Shown piece by piece: positions 22,189-29,966 of a DNA stretch of 42,607 bases (within the stretch, counting starts at the first letter, position 1; every line of letters begins with the position of its first letter). The position numbers and the translations under genes were made by a program. Location of the stretch: NCBI GenBank assembly GCA_030690175.1, contig JAUYHE010000006.1:1-42607 (forward strand), written 5' to 3'. A model generated the notes under the pieces. It searched no databases and had not been told where the DNA came from. It saw nothing but the letters and a program-made list of their open reading frames with translations. The stretch comes from a bacterium. Its GTDB lineage: Bacteria; Patescibacteriota; Microgenomatia; Woykebacterales; RBG-16-39-9b.

Positions 22189-23073
22189 CTACTTTATCGT
22201 TATCGAACCAGCAATGGATTCGATTTGAATGTCTATGCGGGTAAAGACTTTATCAAAATCGCCTGTCTTATAATCTCCATCTTCCTTTTTAAATCGAGGG
22301 GCAATCGCAAGGTTCTTCACTTTTGAGTCTATTTTAATTCTGGCCTCGACCTCCTCTGGTATTGATATTTTTAAGTTTGATGCCTTTGTTTTTATCCGGG
22401 CTCTTGTAGAATAAAGTTTTCCAAATTTTATATTCAAATCAGAGGCTTGCGAATTTACCTCTAAGTAGTCCACTCTTAGAGAGGCTAAATTTATTTGTTC
22501 TTTTGAAGCTACAGTGTTTATTTGAATTTCCAAGGGAATTTGGTTTGTTAAGAACAGATCCGTATTGTTTTTTAAGCTTGAAATAAACGGCAATCCCGGT
22601 GGCGAGCCTTGACTTATTCGGATAATTTTTTGGCCGAAAATTTCTTCCGTTGAAATTACCGGCTTGACAGCCGCCTTGCTAAAAGAGATATCACCGCTGA
22701 TTAATTTACTTGGATCGGGGCCATCCTTGATAGTTAAATTTGTAGCCGGCATGTCAATAAATATTTTTGCTTTAGTTAAGTTACCAAGTGGTTCGGAAAG
22801 TAGTAAGTGCGAAGTCGCTAGTGGGTTTTTAGTAATTGGGTTGACTGCAAAAATAATTGGAATAATGAAAATTATTACCAGTAAAATAATAGTTGTTTTT
22901 AGGGATATAGATTGACCAATTAAATATTCAATTCCGATTAGTATCAGAATTACCGGCCAGAATTTCCACAAGTTATTCCAAATCGACCAGGGCAAGACAC
23001 CAAAATTGTTTAGAAGGAAAACAGCCCCCAAAACAATTAAAATAATTGGCGCAAATCTAAATTTTTTTAGCAT
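22189..23073 (-). CDS. LiaF-like membrane protein
   Basis: A 294-aa protein with three membrane helices in the first 80 residues (about 8-22, 38-53, 60-77; start MLKKFRFAPIILIVLGAVFL) and a beta-rich soluble remainder with alternating hydrophobic residues. This layout is that of LiaI/LiaF-type and toast-rack (DUF4097-like) proteins that sense envelope stress in Gram-positives. No partner histidine kinase is nearby. The ATG is 8 nt after its -10 box, suggesting leaderless translation. Confidence 0.7.
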   Translation of the reverse strand: MLKKFRFAPIILIVLGAVFLLNNFGVLPWSIWNNLWKFWPVILILIGIEYLIGQSISLKTTIILLVIIFIIPIIFAVNPITKNPLATSHLLLSEPLGNLTKAKIFIDMPATNLTIKDGPDPSKLISGDISFSKAAVKPVISTEEIFGQKIIRISQGSPPGLPFISSLKNNTDLFLTNQIPLEIQINTVASKEQINLASLRVDYLEVNSQASDLNIKFGKLYSTRARIKTKASNLKISIPEEVEARIKIDSKVKNLAIAPRFKKEDGDYKTGDFDKVFTRIDIQIESIAGSITIK

Positions 23074-23081
23074 CTAATTTA

Positions 23082-23110
23082 AGGATAATCTGGAAAACAA
23101 AGGCTGTCAA
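23082..23110 (-). promoter_or_regulatory. Promoter of the LiaF-like gene
   Basis: Minus strand: TTGACA (23110-23105), 17 bp, TATCCT (23087-23082), then 8 nt to the ATG. Confidence 0.65.
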
Positions 23111-23127
23111 CGAAATGAAAAAATTAC

Positions 23128-23535
23128 TCACCGCAGCTTCGAGCTTTTAAATTTACCTGGTTGATAAGATTTTAGGCGGACAATTTTAATGCTTTTTAGA
23201 CGATGCCTACGCAAACACCTCTTCAACTTATTTATATTTGGTTTTTGATCATAACCAAGAGCAATTATACTGGGTTTATGGGTTCTAATCGTACGGTAAA
23301 AATTATGGGTACGGCTTCCTAAAATTGCTTTATCTACCAGCGGTGAATTTCTGACACGTCTTGTTCTTGTTTTTTCGGAGTGCTTTGGCGATTTACCTTT
23401 AGCCTCCTTTACAAATTTATCTCGGGCGACGACAACGATTAAGTACTTAGCCAACTTTTTTGCTTGACGGAAGAAATCTAAATGGCCGGCGTGGAGAATA
23501 TCAAAGGTACCAAATACCATTATTCTTCCCATCAA
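23128..23535 (-). CDS. Cytidylyltransferase-family protein, archaeal FAD synthase (RibL)-like
   Basis: A 135-aa HxGH-type nucleotidyltransferase: GTFDILHAGHLDFFRQAKKL with His15 and His18. The mid-protein motif IIALGYDQKPN and the KAKGKSPKHSEKTRTRRV region are closer to archaeal RibL-type FAD synthases than to glycerol-3-phosphate cytidylyltransferases, but the substrate cannot be read from sequence alone. The C-terminus is very basic. Overlaps the metallo-hydrolase gene by 4 bp. Confidence 0.75.
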   Translation of the reverse strand: MMGRIMVFGTFDILHAGHLDFFRQAKKLAKYLIVVVARDKFVKEAKGKSPKHSEKTRTRRVRNSPLVDKAILGSRTHNFYRTIRTHKPSIIALGYDQKPNINKLKRCLRRHRLKSIKIVRLKSYQPGKFKSSKLR

Positions 23536-24278
23536 ATTTCAATCTCCTGACCATCGTAAGCCACTTGGAAATTTGCTCCTTCCCTCTGAACGTATCCTTC
23601 CAGCTCGCGGTGAGGTAAGGTGCGATGTCCAATGTGGGTAAAGTAAATCTTTTTTGCCTTGAGCGTTTTGCCAAGACTTATCCCCTCCTTAATAGTTTGA
23701 TGGTTGCGAGATTTTATATTTAGCTCTGAACCATCCATAGCGATTAAGTCTGCTCCAGATAGCTCTTCTTGAGTGGCGGACGGAAGGGCTTTGAAATCCG
23801 GAGCCCAAAATAAACGTTTTGTCTTCTCCTTGATAGAGACTCCGAATGAAGACGTGGTGTGGTTTACCCTTAGCAACGACAGTTCTAACCCATCTACAAT
23901 TATTTTTTGGCCGTCCTTTAGAATTAAAATCTCGTATTCTTTGTAGAAAAACAGCTTTTTAATTTTTCGGTAGGTTTCTTCATTGAGAATTACTTTTATT
24001 TTTTCTGAATTGTATATATGGCCTAGGTCCCAAAGACCAAAAGTGTGATCTGGATGTTCGTGACTTATTGCTGCGTATTTAGTTTTAGTTGGATCAAGAC
24101 CAGGAGTTTTCAAATGTTGGTAAGTATCCGGTCCGATGTCGAGTAATAATTTATCGTTGACAATCGCTTGTGATCGGGTACGAGTATCTTTTGGGTCGGT
24201 TGACGAGCAGATTTTATCTTGGCAACCAAGTCTAGGCAAAGGCCAACCAGCGCTAGTTCCCAGAAATTTAATTTTCAT
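23532..24278 (-). CDS. MBL-fold metallo-hydrolase (PhnP-like)
   Basis: A 248-aa metallo-beta-lactamase-fold protein. The metal motif HEHPDH (73-78) and later Asp156 (FWAPDFKAL), Asp179 and His217 (YFTHIGH) positions are present. LGTSAGWPLPRLGCQ at the start and the layout resemble PhnP-type phosphodiesterases. Substrate unknown. The start touches the stop of the RnfD-like gene (TAATG) and the end overlaps the RibL-like gene, so the three are one operon. Confidence 0.85.
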   Translation of the reverse strand: MKIKFLGTSAGWPLPRLGCQDKICSSTDPKDTRTRSQAIVNDKLLLDIGPDTYQHLKTPGLDPTKTKYAAISHEHPDHTFGLWDLGHIYNSEKIKVILNEETYRKIKKLFFYKEYEILILKDGQKIIVDGLELSLLRVNHTTSSFGVSIKEKTKRLFWAPDFKALPSATQEELSGADLIAMDGSELNIKSRNHQTIKEGISLGKTLKAKKIYFTHIGHRTLPHRELEGYVQREGANFQVAYDGQEIEI

Positions 24279-25045
24279 TATTTCCTCTTTGAGTACATAT
24301 TAACAATTGGTGTAATTAAATTTACCAGGGCTAATGAGGCGATTAGCGGAGCCTTCATATTAAATAAAGTAAAAGCAACCGCAAAAGTTGCCACCAAAAC
24401 TGAATTCACAATTCTGCCCTTGGCTGTCCCAGCCGCCGTTTGAGGCTCTGGTAGCATCACAAAAGCAAAGAAAAATGGAGAGTAGTCACTTGTGGTGGTG
24501 GTTTTAATTGCTTCAAGACTGATATTGTCGGTAGAGAAAATTAATAAAAGAAAATAAACGGTTAGGAAAATAATTGGTGGCCAAACTCGTCGCAGCTTAT
24601 ACATTACCAAAAGACCCAATATGACAATTATTATTACGTTTGAGGCTCCCCACCACTGGATATTTTGCCCGAATATATAAATCATTAAAAAAATCGCAAT
24701 GTTGGCTGGATTAAAAATGTGCTTGTCACGAAAACGAATAAAATGCTTAGTAAAAAGGGCAATCAAAACTGCTAAACTTATTAAAAATAATGAGGTCGAA
24801 GTTGCTAAAACAACAGGAATAATCGTCGCGGTAATGAGTGCCGAGTCTGGAATACGAACTATTTTTTTCGTAAGAGCGTTTAACAAAAGTTCGCCGATAA
24901 TAGCGACTGTCCAAGCAACTACGATGCTTTTCCAAACAACTTGTATTGGAGTATAAACGAAGGAGACTACTATTAGAACCAAAAGGTAAACAAATAGGTA
25001 CGTCTTGATGGTTAGGCGAGGTCTTAAGGAGTATTTCAAATTCAT
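24278..25045 (-). CDS. RnfD/NqrB-family membrane protein
   Basis: A 255-aa integral membrane protein with about eight hydrophobic helices. The motif FRDKHIFNPANIAIFL and the loop VMLPEPQTAAGTAKGRIVN correspond to conserved regions of the NQR2/RnfD/RnfE family, whose members hold a covalent flavin in ion-pumping complexes. No other rnf or nqr gene is present, and the Ser/Thr-Gly-Ala-Thr flavin site is not obvious, so its role is unclear. I start at the ATG at 25045; the longer in-frame reading runs through tRNA-Leu. Confidence 0.75.
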   Translation of the reverse strand: MNLKYSLRPRLTIKTYLFVYLLVLIVVSFVYTPIQVVWKSIVVAWTVAIIGELLLNALTKKIVRIPDSALITATIIPVVLATSTSLFLISLAVLIALFTKHFIRFRDKHIFNPANIAIFLMIYIFGQNIQWWGASNVIIIVILGLLVMYKLRRVWPPIIFLTVYFLLLIFSTDNISLEAIKTTTTSDYSPFFFAFVMLPEPQTAAGTAKGRIVNSVLVATFAVAFTLFNMKAPLIASLALVNLITPIVNMYSKRK

Positions 25046-25050
25046 TATTT

Positions 25051-25140
25051 TGGTGCCGAGGGGGAGATTTGAACTCCCACGTCTTGTTAAAGGACACATG
25101 GTCCTAAGCCATGCGCGTCTGCCAGTTCCGCCACCTCGGC
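25051..25140 (-). tRNA. tRNA-Leu (anticodon UAG)
   Basis: A 90-nt class II tRNA with long variable arm, acceptor GCCGAGG, anticodon loop CTTAGGA, encoded CCA. It directly precedes the RnfD-like gene. Confidence 0.95.
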
Positions 25141-25154
25141 CTGTTTCGCGAGCT

Positions 25155-25163
25155 ATTATACCA
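25155..25163 (-). promoter_or_regulatory. Extended -10 promoter of tRNA-Leu(UAG)
   Basis: TGGTATAAT on the minus strand, 14 bp before the mature 5' end. Confidence 0.6.
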
Positions 25164-25181
25164 AATTTAGCCATTTAGTAA

Positions 25182-25949
25182 TTAAATAGACGTTTTTGCT
25201 CTTTCGATTGCCGCATCGTGGGCCGTCAGTTCTAAATTATCATCGATATGGTCAAGACCCACCTCACCGTAGTGGCGCGCTAAAGCCTTTCTAATTAAAA
25301 AATCGGCAAAAAAGGGATTTTTCGGCAAGACCGGCCCGTGTAAGTAACAACCAAAAACATTTCCTTGAAAGGCACCCTCGGCCCGGTCTTCCCCATTGTT
25401 TCCAGAACCCACCAGGACCTTACCAAGAGGATTTGCCTTTTTCCCTAAATAAGTTTTACCGCTGTGATTTTCAAAGCCCACCATCAAATTTCCACCGATC
25501 TTTGGTAACATGCTATTAGTTTCAATGACGATGTTTCCAATCATACGCTGATTGCTAGCAACGGTAACTACGTCAAGCAAACCAATGCCTGGAAGTTCCG
25601 GCTGCGCAAAAGGACGATAATATTGACCCAACAATTGGTAGCCACCACAAATCGCAAAAAACACAGAACCCAGACGAGCTGCTTTCTTTAAATCTTCTTT
25701 TTTGTATTTTATTAAATCGTCTGATACTTTCTTTTGAGCTTGATCTTGACCACCGCCAAAGAAATACAAATCAAATCTGGTGGGGTCCACCTTCTCTTTG
25801 AAATCGATTTCACGAACGGACACACTGATACCTCGCCAACGAGCCCTTTTCCAAATAGTCAAGATGTTGCCTCTATCACCATAAGTGCTCATCTGACGAG
25901 CGTAAAGCCAACCAATTGTTAATTTTGGTTTAGATTCTCCATTTGCCAT
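25182..25949 (-). CDS. gatD: Lipid II isoglutaminyl synthase, glutaminase subunit GatD
   Basis: A 255-aa class I (CobB/CobQ-type) glutamine amidotransferase. The nucleophile Cys101 (FFAICGGYQLLG) and catalytic His204 (GCYLHGPVLP) are intact. It supplies ammonia to MurT, which amidates the alpha-carboxyl of D-Glu in lipid II. It follows murT by 9 bp. The MurT-GatD pair is typical of Gram-positive-type walls and so suggests a monoderm cell. Confidence 0.92.
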   Translation of the reverse strand: MANGESKPKLTIGWLYARQMSTYGDRGNILTIWKRARWRGISVSVREIDFKEKVDPTRFDLYFFGGGQDQAQKKVSDDLIKYKKEDLKKAARLGSVFFAICGGYQLLGQYYRPFAQPELPGIGLLDVVTVASNQRMIGNIVIETNSMLPKIGGNLMVGFENHSGKTYLGKKANPLGKVLVGSGNNGEDRAEGAFQGNVFGCYLHGPVLPKNPFFADFLIRKALARHYGEVGLDHIDDNLELTAHDAAIERAKTSI

Positions 25950-25958
25950 CTCTAATTT

Positions 25959-27341
25959 CTAGTCCTCCCAAAATTGGGTACTGTAACCTCTACGCGCTAA
26001 TATTTTTTTCAGTTTAATCATCGGTGTGTAAGTTGGCAGAATATAGAGCGTATCTCCCTTTGGTACCTCCTCAATTGATGCTTCAAGGGCGGTTTCTAGA
26101 TCAGTTTCTATTTCTGATTCCGCTGCGAGACCAGCGTATTTTAGTCTTAAAGCCATATCCGCGGCTCTGATACCGCTCACGCGAATTTTTTTTAGATTAG
26201 GATCAGTAACAAGATCTTCAAAATCAACATCCCAGAGCCACGAAACATCCCGGCCGTCAGCGATTAGATCGTTGATTGCAATTAACACGTATTTATCATT
26301 TCGGTTTGTACCTAGTAAGCGCAAAATCTCGTTAAATCCAGAAGGGTTTTTTACTAAGGCAATAAATAATTTTTTTCCGTTGACATTTATTCTTTCTGTT
26401 CGTCCAAAGGCAGGGGTAGTCGCGTTTAGCGCCCTTTTGATAACACTTAAATTAATTCCACAGGCGACGGCAGCCGAGACAGACGCAAGAACGTTATAAA
26501 TATTATAAACTCCAGGTAAGGACACATCCAATTCGAAAGTGCCTTTTGGAGTAACTATTCTTGCCTTGAAACCATTTTCCTGGTCTAAATAAACATCACT
26601 AGCGTACACATCCGGTTTGGGTCTTTTTAAACCACAACTAGGACACCTATATTTACCTAGATGCGATAAATAAACCTGATCAAAACGCAGTTCGCTTTGG
26701 CAAGAAATACAACTAGTGAAATCAGCAGCGTGGGGTAGCTTGCCTAGAGAAAGGCCGTCATCTTCAATACCGTAGTAAATCACCTTGGCCTTAGTTGAGC
26801 CAGCCAGGTGTGATACCGAGTGGTCATCACTATTAAGCACAATTGTCGTTTCGGAGTCAAGTTGCAAAAGCGCTTTTTGCCATATTTTCCGAATTTTATC
26901 CACTTCCCCATACCGATCGAGTTGATCGCGGAAAAGATTGTTAAATACGATTACTTTAGGTTCAACGCTTTGGACAGCGATGGGAATCGTGACCTCATCC
27001 ACTTCTAGCAGTGCCAATTTTTTCTTTCTACTGGTGAAGCTAAAATTTTCAGCTAATGTGCCGATCAGGCCCCTTAACAGATTTGAACCGGAGCGGTTGT
27101 GGATAAAATTAATGTTGGCCTCATTTAGTATATTTCCTAGTAACCGTGACGTAGTGGTCTTACCGTTGGTACCAGTAACCAGCAGCGCGCCATCGTAATA
27201 TTTACCGAGCTTTTTTAGGGCGTGAGGATCAATATATTCAGCTGCCAAACCAGGAGCAGCAGTCGCGCCCCCACCAGACAGCCTAATCACCAACCGCAGC
27301 GTCTTAGCGGCTAAAACGGCCGTCATAAGTCTAGCGTTCAT
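25959..27341 (-). CDS. murT: Lipid II isoglutaminyl synthase, ligase subunit MurT
   Basis: A Mur-ligase-like protein of 460 aa from the ATG at 27341 (MNARLMTAVLAAK). The P-loop VTGTNGKTTTSRLL is intact. A four-Cys zinc ribbon inserted in the central domain (CISC...CPSCG), as in staphylococcal MurT, and a C-terminal DUF1727-type domain complete the family pattern. A TTG at 27377 would extend it into the preceding gene and is less likely. Probably cotranscribed with the glucosaminidase upstream and gatD downstream. Confidence 0.92.
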   Translation of the reverse strand: MNARLMTAVLAAKTLRLVIRLSGGGATAAPGLAAEYIDPHALKKLGKYYDGALLVTGTNGKTTTSRLLGNILNEANINFIHNRSGSNLLRGLIGTLAENFSFTSRKKKLALLEVDEVTIPIAVQSVEPKVIVFNNLFRDQLDRYGEVDKIRKIWQKALLQLDSETTIVLNSDDHSVSHLAGSTKAKVIYYGIEDDGLSLGKLPHAADFTSCISCQSELRFDQVYLSHLGKYRCPSCGLKRPKPDVYASDVYLDQENGFKARIVTPKGTFELDVSLPGVYNIYNVLASVSAAVACGINLSVIKRALNATTPAFGRTERINVNGKKLFIALVKNPSGFNEILRLLGTNRNDKYVLIAINDLIADGRDVSWLWDVDFEDLVTDPNLKKIRVSGIRAADMALRLKYAGLAAESEIETDLETALEASIEEVPKGDTLYILPTYTPMIKLKKILARRGYSTQFWED

Positions 27342-27360
27342 GAAAGTAATTCTAATATAG

Positions 27361-27921
27361 TTATTGGTAATTGCCAATGAGGGTCATGTAAAAATTGACC
27401 CTAGCTGCCCAATGCGGGTTGGCCGCGTAGCCAGGACCAACTTTCCAGGGTGTTATTTTACCAAGATTTCCCCAACGACTTCTAATTTGGCCAGCTACGT
27501 AATCAGAGGCATTAGACCAATCTTTGAAGTAAGCACTACCGTTACCCCAACCGTATGGGTTGTAGGAGCCGGCCGGCACAGCCTGGCCGTAGGTGGATTC
27601 AACTCCGGTAATCGCCGGAAGAAACCGCCAATCAAGATCATAACGATCGGCAATAACAACTAAGTTGGCTGCTTCTGATTGTAGTGGTGAGCCTTGGGAC
27701 GCCAGAAATTTGGAGAGCCTGCTGGCCCGATCGTCCTTTTTGCCAATTACTTGAACAACAATTTGGTTTGGGCTCTCGTTATATTTTTCTCCAATAGCAA
27801 CACTAGCCCTTTCCTGATACGCGGCTAGATTTTGGGGTTTTTGGATAATTGTGGGGCTAGTCAAGATAGCGGCAGTAACCATAATGACCATGGCAGCGGC
27901 CCGGCTGAAGGTTTTTAACAT
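27361..27921 (-). CDS. Secreted glucosaminidase-like lysozyme-fold protein 1
   Basis: A 186-aa protein with a signal peptide or anchor (about 1-22) and a C-terminal lysozyme-like domain: WRFLPAITGVESTYGQAVP, with probable catalytic Glu108, and SYNPYGWGNG. This matches the glucosaminidase family that cuts N-acetylglucosaminyl bonds in peptidoglycan. First gene of an operon with murT and gatD, linking wall cleavage to wall amidation. Its leader contains a terminator-like hairpin and a hairpin hiding the ribosome binding site. A paralogue lies just upstream. Confidence 0.8.
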   Translation of the reverse strand: MLKTFSRAAAMVIMVTAAILTSPTIIQKPQNLAAYQERASVAIGEKYNESPNQIVVQVIGKKDDRASRLSKFLASQGSPLQSEAANLVVIADRYDLDWRFLPAITGVESTYGQAVPAGSYNPYGWGNGSAYFKDWSNASDYVAGQIRSRWGNLGKITPWKVGPGYAANPHWAARVNFYMTLIGNYQ

Positions 27922-27925
27922 GATC

Positions 27926-27947
27926 GCTCCGACCCTAAGGCCGGAGC
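27926..27947 (-). promoter_or_regulatory. Hairpin sequestering the ribosome binding site
   Basis: Minus strand: GCTCCGGCC pairs with GGTCGGAGC around TTAG. The 3' arm contains GGAG, the Shine-Dalgarno sequence, five bases before the ATG at 27921. Translation should require the hairpin to open. Confidence 0.6.
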
Positions 27948-27959
27948 TAATGAAACCAC

Positions 27960-27989
27960 AAAAAAGCTTCCGCCAATGTTTGCGAAAGC
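27960..27989 (-). terminator. Terminator-like hairpin in the leader of glucosaminidase 1
   Basis: Minus strand: GCTTTCGC-AAACATTG-GCGGAAGC followed by six T. It begins only 6 nt after the -10 box of the gene's promoter, so it could attenuate transcription or end transcripts from glucosaminidase 2. Confidence 0.7.
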
Positions 27990-27995
27990 GCTAGG

Positions 27996-28024
27996 ATTTT
28001 ACCAGATGTTCCTTTGGATGTCAA
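27996..28024 (-). promoter_or_regulatory. Promoter of the glucosaminidase-murT-gatD unit
   Basis: Minus strand: TTGACA (28024-28019), 17 bp ending in TGG, TAAAAT (28001-27996). Confidence 0.75.
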
Positions 28025-28034
28025 GTATAAGAGG

Positions 28035-28655
28035 CTAATAGGTAGAGTTGGAGATTTCCTCCATGGCTGTATTGACTGCGTACACCCAGGTCGGACTACT
28101 ACTAGAGGTATACTTGGTGGCAATTGTTTCGGGGGTGCTAAGACCGTTATTAACGTAATTTTCCTTAATTTTAGCAGCCACAGTATTTATACCTTTGCTC
28201 CAATTATCAAAGTAAACACCGGCTGTTGCCCCTTTATAAATTGCCCAACCGAAGGGGTTATACGAATCTCGGGGAATTTTCTTACCTAGATTTGATTCCT
28301 GAAAAGCAATTGCTGGAAGCAAACGCCAATCTAGACCATACTGATCAGCAGCCGCGACAAATTCTTTTCCTAGTCCAGTCATCGGTGAAGCGTGCTTAGC
28401 TAGGAATTTATCGACTAAAACCGGTCGTACATCACCACCTTTTACCGCAGCCAAAACAGAACTGAACTGGTTTGACTCATTTTTAATATTTTGCGGTAGA
28501 TCAAACGTATTTTTAGATGAATTAGCCAAAAAAAAGCTTACTTTCAGCGGCGAACTTACTTTTTGGAAAATATTAATTGAACCAAAAATAAAAATAAGCG
28601 TGATAACTACCCAGCCAAAAATGATTATCGGAAGGACGGCAGCTTTTTTAACCAT
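28035..28655 (-). CDS. Secreted glucosaminidase-like lysozyme-fold protein 2
   Basis: A 206-aa paralogue of the previous protein: an N-terminal membrane helix (about 8-30, MVKKAAVLPIIIFGWVVITL) and the same core, LDWRLLPAIAFQESNLGKKI with probable catalytic Glu120 and SYNPFGWAIY. I start at the ATG at 28655; the longer in-frame reading runs through tRNA-Gly. The two genes probably arose by tandem duplication and have diverged strongly outside the catalytic core. Confidence 0.78.
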   Translation of the reverse strand: MVKKAAVLPIIIFGWVVITLIFIFGSINIFQKVSSPLKVSFFLANSSKNTFDLPQNIKNESNQFSSVLAAVKGGDVRPVLVDKFLAKHASPMTGLGKEFVAAADQYGLDWRLLPAIAFQESNLGKKIPRDSYNPFGWAIYKGATAGVYFDNWSKGINTVAAKIKENYVNNGLSTPETIATKYTSSSSPTWVYAVNTAMEEISNSTY

Positions 28656-28690
28656 ATTTATTGGTAATCTAAAAAACTTCAACCCAAAAG

Positions 28691-28765
28691 TGGAGCGGGC
28701 GACGGGATTTGAACCCGCGACCTTCTCCTTGGCAAGGAGACACTCTACCACTGAGCTACACCCGC
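28691..28765 (-). tRNA. tRNA-Gly (anticodon GCC)
   Basis: A 75-nt cloverleaf, acceptor GCGGGTG, anticodon stem TCTCC/GGAGA with loop TTGCCAA, encoded CCA. Confidence 0.95.
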
Positions 28766-28779
28766 ATTAGTTGAGGCGA

Positions 28780-28788
28780 ATTATAACA
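28780..28788 (-). promoter_or_regulatory. Extended -10 promoter of tRNA-Gly(GCC)
   Basis: TGTTATAAT on the minus strand, 14 bp before the tRNA; it probably also drives glucosaminidase 2. Confidence 0.55.
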
Positions 28789-28831
28789 CAAATCGCCCTA
28801 AAGTTGACATTTGAAATTTAGCTAGTTTGTC

Positions 28832-28888
28832 AGAACGCAGAACTCTTTAGCGATCTTAGTCGAAGGAGCAGAACGCGGAGCGATCTAT
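28832..28888 (-). repeat. Dispersed intergenic repeat, copy 3
   Basis: On the minus strand ATAGATCGCTCCGCGTTCTG (28888-28869) matches 5419-5438 at 18 of 20 positions. The unit is itself partly repeated: CAGAACGC(A/G)GA followed by GCGATCT occurs twice on the plus strand between 28832 and 28886. It lies just downstream of the femX-like gene. Confidence 0.5.
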
Positions 28889-28901
28889 TTGCCATTCTGT
28901 A

Positions 28902-29966
28902 CTAGTCTTCCCAATATCCAGATGTGAGCCTTCTATAATACCTTCTAAGCCTTTCAGCGGCTCTGTAAACGTAGTATTTTGAATTTAGAGGGAAATCCTG
29001 CGCTCGAATATAACTATACTTAAAACCACCAAATCCTCGCTTGAAAAGACTGAACCCATACCAGGGGTGCCCAGGATGGAAATTTTTATCCTTGACCACT
29101 CCCCAGAAATTATAATACTTACAGCCGCGTTTCTTAGCTTCTTTCATGGCCTCCCATTGCAAAGAATACCCTACTGACTGAGCTTCTTTTGTATTTGAAG
29201 CGGCGTGGAGGTAGTAAGTCATTTCTCCATAGAACATAATCATCGCCATCGAAAGAGTAACGTCGCCTTTTTTGGCTACAAAAAGTTTCTCTTGGTCCTC
29301 CTTTGAAAAAATTTCAAACTGTTTCAGATAGTAGTTTTTGGGGTGGTTCACAAATCCTTTTCTGGTGGCGGTTGAGTAAAGCAGGCCGACAAATTTTTTA
29401 GCATCACTCATCTCATTGGAGATCTCCACAGTTATACCCTGCTTAGGCTCGTGGCGAATAAGATAACGCGTAGTTTTACGCATACCGGCAAGCAACTCTT
29501 CTTCTGCTTTATCCAGAGGCAAAAGCCAAGCATCTTCTACCTGGACAAAAGTTACCGCTCCCTTAAAGCCGATTTTGGCAAAAATTTGTCTGTTCTCTTC
29601 TGTGTTTTCAAGCAAGGGATCGATTTTTATAAACGTGCATTTTTCCTTTTCGGCCAAGGTTTTTAACGATTCAAAAAGCACTTCAAATGTTTGGGGGTCT
29701 GTCCAATCAATAAGCGGCCCTCGCGGACAATAAATATAATTGCTAAGCCTGCTCGAATATTTAACCGCCAGGCAAATACCAACCAAACTTCCTTTTTTGA
29801 AAACGCCAAGTCGCCAAATCCGACGCCCAACACTAATATTGAATTTTCCCCAATTCCAGGACTGCAAAAAGGTGTTTGGTGAGTTTGAAAGAGAAAAATC
29901 TTCCCAGGGTTTTTTGTCGTCGATTTCTTTTACCTCATACATACTCATGGAATTAAAATTATTCAA
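28902..29966 (-). CDS. FemAB/FemX-family peptidyltransferase
   Basis: A 354-aa protein of the Fem family (two GNAT-like folds), whose members add amino acids from aminoacyl-tRNA to the peptidoglycan stem peptide. Visible are FLQSWNWGKF near the N-terminus, YIYCPRGPLIDW, the KTTRYLIRHEPKQGI segment and the C-terminal GCKYYNFWGVVKD...GFSLFKRGFGG, typical of the family. It overlaps the aminotransferase gene upstream by 8 bp. An alternative ATG (MSMYEV) six codons later is possible. Confidence 0.88.
   Translation of the reverse strand: MNNFNSMSMYEVKEIDDKKPWEDFSLSNSPNTFLQSWNWGKFNISVGRRIWRLGVFKKGSLVGICLAVKYSSRLSNYIYCPRGPLIDWTDPQTFEVLFESLKTLAEKEKCTFIKIDPLLENTEENRQIFAKIGFKGAVTFVQVEDAWLLPLDKAEEELLAGMRKTTRYLIRHEPKQGITVEISNEMSDAKKFVGLLYSTATRKGFVNHPKNYYLKQFEIFSKEDQEKLFVAKKGDVTLSMAMIMFYGEMTYYLHAASNTKEAQSVGYSLQWEAMKEAKKRGCKYYNFWGVVKDKNFHPGHPWYGFSLFKRGFGGFKYSYIRAQDFPLNSKYYVYRAAERLRRYYRRLTSGYWED

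Noticed and set aside
25046..25174. N-terminal extension of the RnfD-like protein
   Set aside because: The extra codons lie inside tRNA-Leu(UAG).
28656..28751. N-terminal extension of glucosaminidase 2
   Set aside because: The extra codons lie inside tRNA-Gly(GCC).
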